This document shows, piece by piece, positions 57,543 to 64,000 of a DNA stretch of 64,000 nucleotides. The DNA lies in NCBI RefSeq assembly GCF_000613125.1, contig NZ_HG964497.1, positions 2,428,050-2,492,049 of the forward strand, in the 5' to 3' direction. This stretch comes from Bacillus sp. EB01 (GTDB taxonomy: Bacteria > Bacillota > Bacilli > Bacillales > Cytobacillaceae). Each line of letters opens with the position of its first letter. Positions within the stretch are counted from its first letter, which is position 1. The position numbers were made by a program, and so were the translations under genes. The notes under the pieces are model-generated. The model worked only from the letters and a program-made list of their open reading frames with translations. It did no database searches and had not been told where the DNA came from.

Positions 57543-58214
57543 ATGCTAGCCAGCTCGAACTTGACTGAAAAAAGGGATTCCAGGGAAGAGGATAGTTTTA
57601 CAGGACTGGGTAAATACTGCAGTTTTTTGACCAAAAATAAATGGGAATCTGACGACTTGTTCCAGAGTACGCTCTTAAAGGCTTTCCAGACTTATGAGCC
57701 AGAGCAATTTACCGAGCCGCTTTTGAAAAAGATTGCCTATCATCAATGGATTGATACGGTCAGAAAGAGGAAATTTGAGGTGGTCGGCATACCTGATGAA
57801 CAGGCTAGCCCTGATACCAGTACATCAACAGAAAGTAAACTTGATGCAGTAAACCATCTTTTACAAAAATTAACTCTCAAGCAGGCTGTTATTTTCACAT
57901 TGAAGGAGGCTTTCAATTATCAGGCAAAGGAGATAGCGGAAATCGCCGGTACCTCAGAAATGGCGATAAAGTCTATGCTGCATCGCGCCAGAAAACGGTT
58001 GGAGTATGAGCATTTCCGTCCTCTTACTGATCAGGTTGAAGCAAGTGAAATTGAGGTATTATCTGGCCTTTTACACGAGTCGCTGAAGCGTGAAGATCCC
58101 GCGATTTTAATTAAACATCTTCACCAAATCCCTTCCCTTGCAGATGTTCGAAAGCTGGCCTCTCAAAAGCATTCCAGCAGCACATCTCTCAAACCATATT
58201 GCATGGCAGCTTAA
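57543..58214 (+). CDS. ECF-type sigma factor, no anti-sigma partner
   Basis: 223 residues, ATG behind AAAGGAG. Region 2 is recognisable ([28 protein letters not shown]), and region 4 is [23 protein letters not shown] with [19 protein letters not shown]-terminal extension of about 50 residues ([18 protein letters not shown]) follows region 4, as in some SigJ-like sigmas. No anti-sigma gene is next to it; instead a ClpP gene starts 16 bases downstream, which is unusual. The promoter was not resolved. Confidence 0.85.
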   Translation: MLASSNLTEKRDSREEDSFTGLGKYCSFLTKNKWESDDLFQSTLLKAFQTYEPEQFTEPLLKKIAYHQWIDTVRKRKFEVVGIPDEQASPDTSTSTESKLDAVNHLLQKLTLKQAVIFTLKEAFNYQAKEIAEIAGTSEMAIKSMLHRARKRLEYEHFRPLTDQVEASEIEVLSGLLHESLKREDPAILIKHLHQIPSLADVRKLASQKHSSSTSLKPYCMAA

Positions 58215-58230
58215 AAGGGAGGCGAAATGT

Positions 58231-58812
58231 ATGGGTGCAATACCATATGTGATTGAGCAATCCAGTCGAGGGGAACGTTCGTATGATATTTACTCACGGC
58301 TGCTAAAGGACCGAATTGTCATTATTGGAGACGAAATTAATGACCACGTTGCAAATAGTGTAATTGCGCAGCTGTTGTTTTTAGAAGCTGATAATCCCGA
58401 GAAGGACATCTCCATTTATATTAACAGCCCGGGCGGCTCAACTACTGCTGGGTTTGCGATCTTTGATACAATGCAGTTGATTAAGCCGGAAATCAGCACC
58501 ATTTGCATTGGGATGGCCGCTTCATTCGGGGCAATGCTTCTATTGGCAGGCACAAAGGGGAAGCGCTATGCACTGCCAAACAGCGAAATTATGATTCACC
58601 AGCCACTGGGAGGAGCAAGGGGCCAGGCCACAGAAATTGAGATTTCGGCAAAAAGGATCCTCAAGCTGCGCGAACATATAAATGGAATCATCTCTGAACG
58701 CACTGGTCAGCCAGTTGAAAAAGTTGACAAGGACACAGATCGGGACTATTACATGAGTGCCCAGGAAGCTCTGGACTACGGGATAATAGACAAAATAATA
58801 AGTAAGAATTAA
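58231..58812 (+). CDS. clpP: ATP-dependent Clp protease proteolytic subunit (second paralogue)
   Basis: 193 residues from the ATG at 58231, with GGGAGG 9 bases upstream; the open frame from 58138 overlaps the sigma gene and is not a real start. The catalytic triad is complete: Ser98 in MAASFGAML, His123 in MIHQPLGG and Asp172 in DTDRDYY. It carries [20 protein letters not shown]. Compared with canonical Bacillus ClpP, the active-site flank is SFGA instead of SMGA and the C-terminal tail is short. The canonical housekeeping clpP is elsewhere, so this is likely a second ClpP tied to the upstream sigma factor. Confidence 0.9.
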   Translation: MGAIPYVIEQSSRGERSYDIYSRLLKDRIVIIGDEINDHVANSVIAQLLFLEADNPEKDISIYINSPGGSTTAGFAIFDTMQLIKPEISTICIGMAASFGAMLLLAGTKGKRYALPNSEIMIHQPLGGARGQATEIEISAKRILKLREHINGIISERTGQPVEKVDKDTDRDYYMSAQEALDYGIIDKIISKN

Positions 58813-58824
58813 GGATGAAAGTTA

Positions 58825-58865
58825 AAGCCGGCTAGTCTCCCAGCAGGGACTAGCCGGCTTATTTT
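58825..58865. terminator. strong bidirectional terminator
   Basis: Perfect 13-base stem AAGCCGGCTAGTC / GACTAGCCGGCTT with a 10-base loop, then ATTTTA. It ends both the ClpP and the convergent dehydrogenase-like genes. Confidence 0.92.
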
Positions 58866-58875
58866 ACTAAGAAAT

Positions 58876-60711
58876 CTAATTAGAGCTTAAAGCGGACTTA
58901 TCCCTAGGTGAAGCAATGATCGATGAACTACTTTTCGCATATAAAAATGGCGCCGTGCAAATCACACCAGCTACATACAAAAAGAATGCAAAATAAGCAG
59001 GCAGCAAATGAAAGAAATCGGTGTACCCAATAATAAAATGGGTCGCAATTCCGGCAATGAATGCCGGAATAGCACCAATTGTGAAGGTCCACCAAACCCA
59101 GCGCTCACCTTCGCGGATTCCCCATAACGCGAGCATCAATACGAGCAGGCCCACACTTAGCAATGCACTTCCAAATCCTGCTCTGTCATGGGCAATAACT
59201 GGAATCAATTTATTGTTGAATTCGTCCAGCATTTCTGGTGAAAGACAAAGAAATTGAAGATCGCTTGGAACAAAAACATTTGATACGCCAACGGTCGAGA
59301 TGACCACTCCTCCAACTGCCAACGCTGCACCTAATACTACAAAGCAAAGCTGCCCTATCAATGCCAATTTCCAGGCCTTGGTGTTGAAAAGGTTTGTACT
59401 GGCCGGCGATTCTGCTGCGTCTTTCGTTTTCAAAAATGCCATTATAAATAAAGGCAATAGAATCAGCCAGAATAACCCGTGAAGCCAATCGAAATAGCCA
59501 TATCCAATGAATAAAAGGATGCCAAGGAAACCGATTATTCCCGCGATATTGACTGCTTTTCTTGCCCAATGGAGACCGTATCTGATTCCATGTCTGGCAA
59601 GCTGGATATAGAGAATCCCTCCTGAAATCATCGTGCCGGCCAGCGTCATACGGTCATGCGCCATAAAGTAAAGAATCTCAGGGCTAAAACTCAAAATATC
59701 TTCACGGAAAATGCCGAGGAATGATTCATCATATGGAAGGATCACATCTGTCATGCTAAAATACAGCGCAACGAACCCGCCAATCAGAATTGCCATCCCG
59801 AACAGCCAATACCAGATCCAGCCTTTATTTATTGTTGGTTTTGGGTTGGTCTTATAGCAGTATGCTTCATTAATCCGTTTTGGCAAGCCAGGGCCGGTAA
59901 ATATGTATTCCTGGCCAAGCATGATAAGCGACGCACCTTTTTCCAGAAGTAGCAGGGCATCGGCAGGTTCATTTACCCCTCCGGAAGTCATAACCGGAAT
60001 ATTATGGCCAAGGTGTTTCTTAACACGTTCTATTGCTACGCCAATTTGTTCGCAAGACTCTCCTTCTATAAGCAGCCCATCAAGTTTATAGCTTTCTAGA
60101 TTAGTAAGGTTTCTTTCCTTTAAGGTGAGAATGAGCGGTTTGCCTATCCTGTCCCTCAGTTGGCTGAATTCAGCTGGTGAACCTGCATACTCGCTTTCCA
60201 GTATAAAAGCATCACCATAGGCCAGAAGCGCTTCGCATAGTTGGTTTAATTCGGTCAAATTTCCCCGTACCCTAATGAAGAAGGGTACTTTTTTCATTTT
60301 GAGCGAATGTAACTGGGCTTTCGCAGTTTCGAGTGAGATTGAATGTCCTGTGAGGCCTTTAATCCTGGCATTTTTTTCGTCAAAATGAAGAATGTTATCT
60401 ATCGGTGTTCCTTCAATAGAAACCGGGCCTATTTCGATAAAACCAAAACCGAGGTTTTGAAAAGCTTTTACCCCTGATAACTCTGGATCGATTGCGCCAG
60501 CTATGCCCACCGGAGTCGAAAACTCAGTGTCGAAAAAATGCTTTTGCAAGGTGCGGGAAGGGGCCATATGGCCAAGAAATTCTATGAGTCTTTCTCCAAA
60601 AGGATTGGATGAAAGCAGGCTCATCCCACGATGAATAAACTCCCGGCCAACATCAGGAGGAAGCTTCGTCAGTAATGGTTTAAAAAGCGGATGGTACGAC
60701 CAATCTGGCAA
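58876..60711 (-). CDS. dihydroorotate-dehydrogenase-like protein fused to a duplicated membrane domain
   Basis: 611 residues from TTG 60711 (AGAGGTGA upstream) or GTG 60720. Residues about 1-290 are a PyrD-like barrel: GFGFIEIGPVSIEG, IPVMTSGGVNEPADALLLLEKGAS, FTGPGLPKRINEA. The class 2 active-site loop NxSSPNT is absent. The C-terminal half (about 310-600) has some eight membrane helices in two repeats, each with the motif AHDR...GIR.G..W (AHDRMTLAGTMISGGILYI and AHDRAGFGSALLSVGLLVL). The soluble part faces the cytoplasm by topology. It is probably not a pyrimidine enzyme. Function unknown. Confidence 0.8.
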   Translation of the reverse strand: MPDWSYHPLFKPLLTKLPPDVGREFIHRGMSLLSSNPFGERLIEFLGHMAPSRTLQKHFFDTEFSTPVGIAGAIDPELSGVKAFQNLGFGFIEIGPVSIEGTPIDNILHFDEKNARIKGLTGHSISLETAKAQLHSLKMKKVPFFIRVRGNLTELNQLCEALLAYGDAFILESEYAGSPAEFSQLRDRIGKPLILTLKERNLTNLESYKLDGLLIEGESCEQIGVAIERVKKHLGHNIPVMTSGGVNEPADALLLLEKGASLIMLGQEYIFTGPGLPKRINEAYCYKTNPKPTINKGWIWYWLFGMAILIGGFVALYFSMTDVILPYDESFLGIFREDILSFSPEILYFMAHDRMTLAGTMISGGILYIQLARHGIRYGLHWARKAVNIAGIIGFLGILLFIGYGYFDWLHGLFWLILLPLFIMAFLKTKDAAESPASTNLFNTKAWKLALIGQLCFVVLGAALAVGGVVISTVGVSNVFVPSDLQFLCLSPEMLDEFNNKLIPVIAHDRAGFGSALLSVGLLVLMLALWGIREGERWVWWTFTIGAIPAFIAGIATHFIIGYTDFFHLLPAYFAFFLYVAGVICTAPFLYAKSSSSIIASPRDKSALSSN

Positions 60712-60720
60712 TGAAATCAC

Positions 60721-61051
60721 CTCTTAACACTATCTCCGTCAATCTTACCATATGTTAGGATAGGGTGGATGATGATGTTAAGTGTATGGAACAAGATTTG
60801 GGTTGAAATTTGTTTGAAGTTGTCCATCTTTGCTGGAGTGAGAGCCAGGTGGTGTAGGAAGTGTGAATAACGTTGATATATTTAAAGATGTGGCAGATAA
60901 AATTTGATATAAGTAGAAAAAATCAAACTTGTGGTGGAAATTGTTTGAGTTAAGGTAGAAAAAATCTGGTTTATCACGATTAACCCGGGGCGAGGGAATT
61001 GAGCAGGGACTTATCTATAAAGAATAACCAGCTATGGCCACAGAAAATCCA
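60721..61051. other. intergenic stretch with short repeats
   Basis: GTAGAAAAAATC occurs twice (about 60914 and 60955) in the middle of an AT-rich stretch between divergent and convergent genes. No gene or promoter stands out. Confidence 0.4.
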
Positions 61052-61318
61052 CTAAACGCTGTCAGCTTCCTGTGGCGCAGGAGTTGGATGGTCCTCGTTG
61101 ATTTCCCTAATCAGCACCCATGTTTGTTTGAGAAGTTCCTGAAAGTCGTCAATCAGCGCAAAGGCCGCGTCCATTACTTCAGGGTTGTTCCTGAGGGAAT
61201 TAAGTTCAGTTTGGACCCGTTCAATAGCTTTATCTGGATTGTCCAGCTGCTCCTCAATTGCCGGCCATGATATAAATAGGAAAACGATAAATGAAATAGT
61301 CATAAATAATCGGATCAT
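61052..61318 (-). CDS. small secreted or membrane-anchored protein (88 aa)
   Basis: 88 residues, ATG with GGAGGG upstream. A short N-terminal hydrophobic stretch (LFMTISFIVFLFISW, residues 4-18) acts as signal anchor, then a helical charged region AIERVQTELNSLRNNPEVM and VLIREINEDHPTP. Similar short proteins occur next to many Bacillus genes and lack a known family. It is monocistronic and faces the methyltransferase gene divergently. Confidence 0.65.
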   Translation of the reverse strand: MIRLFMTISFIVFLFISWPAIEEQLDNPDKAIERVQTELNSLRNNPEVMDAAFALIDDFQELLKQTWVLIREINEDHPTPAPQEADSV

Positions 61319-61436
61319 TGGATACCCTCCGTTCTCTGTACAGTTTTTTCCATATTTATATAGTTGTATACAAAGCTTTGAAGGAAAAATTCACCTCCTG
61401 GCGAATATTTAACTGATGCAAAAGGGGGCAATCTCA

Positions 61437-62195
61437 TTGAACGAACAGAGTATACAGAACAAAAGAGCCTGGGAGTACCGGGCATATGAATTTTGGGTGA
61501 AAAAATATGGTCTGCCTAAAGAGCTGGCAGCCAAAATAGCAACAAACCCAAGAGGACATTTAAAGAAGCATTCCGGTTATTTTGACGAGGTTGCCGGAAA
61601 AAAGATTGCTAATCTTTGCGGATCAAATGGAAGAAAAGCAGTCCCGCTCTCACTTTTAGGCGCTGAAGTTACAGTGTTTGATATTTCACAAGAAAACAAG
61701 CGGTATGCACTTGAACTGGCAGAAAGCGCACAAACAAAGATTACCTATATCGTTACAAATATTAATGACATTGACCTAAACAAATATGGAGGGCGATTTG
61801 ACGTGCTATATTTAGAAGGGGGCATTCTTCACTATTTTCATAATCTCAACCGTTTTATGTATATTCTTCACTCCTTGTTAAAAGAGGGCGGGGAAATGAT
61901 ACTTAGTGATTTTCATCCTTTGAGGAAATGCTTTTTTAAAAACGAGGATCGGTTTGACATCCAGCCTACATATTTTGATGAAGGAATCCGTAGCGGGGAT
62001 GTTTCCTATAAAAAGTTTTTCGATAAGGCCGAGCAGGTAGATTTCCCCGACGTTTCAGTTAGGTACTTTACATTGAGTGAAATAATCAATTCTGTTTTTC
62101 AATCTGGTTTTATATTAACCAGGTTTGACGAACATCCGGGTTGGAAAGGTCAAAATATCCCTTGGGAGTTCACACTTCTGGCTTCGAAAAAATAA
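61437..62195 (+). CDS. class I SAM-dependent methyltransferase
   Basis: 252 residues from the TTG at 61437, behind AAAAGGGGG; the open frame from 61416 is upstream of it. Rossmann pattern: KIANLCGSNGRKAVPLSLLG with glycines of motif I, VTVFDISQEN acidic residue, YIVTNINDIDLN and FDVLYLEGGILHYFHNL. A C-terminal segment EHPGWKGQNIPWEFTLLA is common to methyltransferases acting on small molecules in Bacilli. The substrate is unknown. Confidence 0.88.
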   Translation: MNEQSIQNKRAWEYRAYEFWVKKYGLPKELAAKIATNPRGHLKKHSGYFDEVAGKKIANLCGSNGRKAVPLSLLGAEVTVFDISQENKRYALELAESAQTKITYIVTNINDIDLNKYGGRFDVLYLEGGILHYFHNLNRFMYILHSLLKEGGEMILSDFHPLRKCFFKNEDRFDIQPTYFDEGIRSGDVSYKKFFDKAEQVDFPDVSVRYFTLSEIINSVFQSGFILTRFDEHPGWKGQNIPWEFTLLASKK

Positions 62196-62247
62196 TGGCT
62201 GCAGCTGAAAAAAGTCGATTTTTTTATTTATAGGCACTTTTGGAATA

Positions 62248-62284
62248 CAAAAAGGGGTGTTCCAGCAAAGCTGTTACTACCCCC
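62248..62284 (-). terminator. terminator of the oxidoreductase gene
   Basis: GGGGT...ACCCC with an inner CAGC / GCTG stem. On the minus strand the hairpin is followed by CTTTTTG. Confidence 0.75.
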
Positions 62285-62313
62285 AATAAATACCATCTCC
62301 GAAAACAATTATG

Positions 62314-63291
62314 TTAATTAACCTTTAATATAATCTTTCCGATATTTTTATTGTTCTCCATATGTTCATGTGCTTGTTGGACTTGTTCAAGTGAGAATAC
62401 ATGGTCAACAACTGGACGAAGCTTGTTATTAGTAAAGAGCTCCATGGTTTTAGCGGAAAGTTCAGATGTTAGTGCTGCCTTGTATTCATCGCTTCTTGGT
62501 GTTAGAAGCGTTCCAGTCAATTGAATCCGTTTGACCATCAAGTCCATTAAATTGAATTTTTCTATTTCTGCGCCACCTAATATCCCAATCAATACCCATC
62601 GGCCATCTACTTTTATGCTGGCAAGATTTTTTTTCCAATAAGATGCTCCAATGAAATCGAGAATCAAATCTACACCTTTGTTGTTGGTCGCATTAAGGAC
62701 TTCCTCGTCAAAATTCTGTTCTTTATAATTTATACATACATCCGCACCTAATGACCGGCAAAAATCCAGCTTTTCTTTGGTTCCGGCGGTTGTAATGACA
62801 TTTGCCTGCCCAATCTGTTTTGCAAGTTGAATCGCCGCTGTTCCAACTCCACTGCCGCCAGCATGAATAAGCACGGTTTCACCAGCACGCAATTGGCCGA
62901 TCCAAAATAGCGTTTGATACGCGGTCAAAAAAACTTCAGGAATAGCCGCAGCTTCCTCGAATGTTAGGTTGTCCGGAATCACCATCGCTCTTTCAGCCGG
63001 CATAACGGCATATTCCGCATAGCCGCCTCCATTCACAAGCCCCATGACGCGCGTGCCGACAGCTATGGTTGCTCCTTTGCCCGCTTGTTCAACAATTCCA
63101 GCAACTTCAACACCTAAAATCGGGTTGCCCATATATCCCGATTTGCCTTGTCTGGTTACGATATCTGTTCGATTCACAGCTGCAGCTTTTACTTTGATTA
63201 AAACCTCACCGTCTTTTGGGGTGGGTTTATCAAACTCAACAATATGTAATTGTTCTGGACCGCCTGGTTGTTTTACACTGATTGCTATCAT
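62314..63291 (-). CDS. quinone oxidoreductase-type (PIG3-like) MDR
   Basis: 325 residues from the ATG at 63291, with AAAGGAGG upstream; the open frame from 63309 contains the site itself. GroES-like domain: KVKAAAVNRTDIVTRQGKSG (no zinc ligands) and GVEVAGIVEQAGKG. NADPH domain: VLIHAGGSGVGTAAIQLAKQ, TAGTKEKLDFCRSLGAD, LILDFIGASYWKKNL. The PIG3/TP53I3-like end is MENNKNIGKIIL. It would reduce quinones with NADPH. It is distinct from the MDR protein at 48998. Confidence 0.9.
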   Translation of the reverse strand: MIAISVKQPGGPEQLHIVEFDKPTPKDGEVLIKVKAAAVNRTDIVTRQGKSGYMGNPILGVEVAGIVEQAGKGATIAVGTRVMGLVNGGGYAEYAVMPAERAMVIPDNLTFEEAAAIPEVFLTAYQTLFWIGQLRAGETVLIHAGGSGVGTAAIQLAKQIGQANVITTAGTKEKLDFCRSLGADVCINYKEQNFDEEVLNATNNKGVDLILDFIGASYWKKNLASIKVDGRWVLIGILGGAEIEKFNLMDLMVKRIQLTGTLLTPRSDEYKAALTSELSAKTMELFTNNKLRPVVDHVFSLEQVQQAHEHMENNKNIGKIILKVN

Positions 63292-63464
63292 TAAAGAGCC
63301 TCCTTTCATAGTAATTCTAGCTATTCTCTAGCCTTTCAGCAAAAGGTTTGATTATTCCTCTACCCACATTATTCATTCTTCACTATTGGGTTTTCTGATA
63401 CGTTTTATCTTAGCGATATAGGAACATATGCTTTTGAACTGGAAGCGTAAGGGAGACGAAAAAC

Positions 63465-63486
63465 GCCAGAGCATCAGCGCTCTGGC
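63465..63486 (-). terminator. terminator of the FecCD permease gene
   Basis: Perfect 8-base stem GCCAGAGC / GCTCTGGC with a 6-base loop. The minus strand continues in TTTTTCG. It lies 3 bases past the permease stop. Confidence 0.85.
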
Positions 63487-63488
63487 AT

Positions 63489-64000
63489 TTATTTTTTCAT
63501 CAATAAATAAATGAAATATGGCGCCCCGATTAGAGAGGCCATGATTCCTGCTGGTATGCCTTCAGGCTCGGCTAAGTTACGTCCGATCGTGTCCGCAAAT
63601 AGGAGCAGCCAGCCTCCGATTAGCATGGAAAGCGGCAGAAATAACTGATATCGTGGTCCAATCAAGGCTTTGGCAAGATGCGGCGCCATTAGCCCGATGA
63701 AAGCAATTCCGCCAGTAACGGAAACGGACGCCGCTGCAAGTGCAACTGCAGCAAGAAGGAGAGTAAACCGTTCCCGTTCCAGGGAGAGTCCGACACCAAT
63801 GGCAGCCGGTTCGTTCAGTGTAAGGATGTTCAACCGATTTGCTTTGAACAAGGTAAATGGAATAAGAATGGCGAGCCATGGGAGAAGAGCAAGAACGAAT
63901 GGCCAGTCGCCTCCCCAGATATTGCCGGCAAGCCAGCGCGAAATGAAATCAACTTTCTGGCGTTCAGCGGACGAAATCACGACGATCATAGCACCTGACA
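63489..64000 (-). CDS. FecCD-type iron-siderophore ABC permease (C-terminal part)
   Basis: About 170 residues are visible; the frame is open through the window edge at 64000, so the gene is cut at its N-terminal side. FecCD pattern: WLAGNIWGGDWPFVLALLPW, NRLNILTLNEPAAIGVGLS, SVSVTGGIAFIGLMAPHLAK (the conserved cytoplasmic loop that meets the ATPase) and ADTIGRNLAEPEGIPAGIMASLIGAPYFIYLL. It would import an iron chelate, and its sequence recalls YfhA of B. subtilis. Its partners would lie outside the window. Confidence 0.9.
   Translation of the reverse strand, partial: SGAMIVVISSAERQKVDFISRWLAGNIWGGDWPFVLALLPWLAILIPFTLFKANRLNILTLNEPAAIGVGLSLERERFTLLLAAVALAAASVSVTGGIAFIGLMAPHLAKALIGPRYQLFLPLSMLIGGWLLLFADTIGRNLAEPEGIPAGIMASLIGAPYFIYLLMKK

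Noticed and set aside
59210-59569. 119-aa ORF inside the dehydrogenase-like gene
   Set aside because: Same strand, wrong frame, no start signal; the main frame has clear membrane helices.

Overview
The window looks like a chromosomal stretch of a low-GC, spore-forming Gram-positive bacterium of the family Bacillaceae. The support is strong AAGGAGG-type ribosome binding sites, frequent TTG and GTG starts, rho-independent terminators, a SpoIISA/SpoIISB locus, a KatX-type catalase, a small spore-protein-like gene, a YolD gene behind a Bacillus-type LexA box, and CcpA-like (cre) and PerR-like operators. The species cannot be fixed from this alone. I found no rRNA, tRNA, CRISPR array, transposase, integrase or phage structural gene.

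Region by region. Positions 1-5,500: small accessory genes (VOC, NUDIX, four GNAT acetyltransferases, a membrane hydrolase), many followed by copies of a dispersed repeat made of a terminator hairpin plus a conserved tail. 5,500-9,500: an HxlR regulator divergent from two luciferase-like monooxygenases, an FMN reductase and a stand-alone flavokinase. 9,700-18,200: thioesterase, small membrane proteins, a cytoplasmic orphan histidine kinase, signal peptidase I, and SpoIISA/SpoIISB with a possible third small partner. 18,500-21,500: a PTS EIIC-EIIA protein lacking EIIB and lacking the phospho-accepting histidine, next to a MalY/PatB-like C-S lyase. 22,000-33,500: GNAT, VOC proteins, a frameshifted M20 peptidase, catalase, cupin, nucleoside hydrolase, a methyltransferase/SEC-C pair. 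33,600-35,900: PhzF and LysR bracketed by 46-bp repeats. 36,300-39,600: an AraC/PocR regulator divergent from beta-glucuronidase, with a cre-like site at the promoter. 40,700-44,700: VanZ, a LacI regulator, and an ECF sigma/anti-sigma pair. 45,000-48,900: a second accessory zone (DinB, DUF1648, colicin-immunity-like, SMI1/KNR4, a duplicated membrane protein) punctuated by the same repeat. 49,000-64,000: oxidoreductases, an RsbR-like STAS protein, YolD, esterase, CBS-ACT protein, sirtuin, an ECF sigma factor coupled to a second-type ClpP, a dihydroorotate-dehydrogenase-like/membrane fusion, methyltransferase and the end of a FecCD permease.

Two things stand out. First, single accessory genes alternate with a terminator-plus-tail repeat, and several of these genes are broken. 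Second, there are several kinds of intergenic array with regular spacing: a 13-bp motif at a 20-bp period, GATTAATC palindromes alternating 27/25 bp, and GGGGA/TCCGC palindromes. None of these arrays is explained by a gene. All function calls come from motif reading without database searches.
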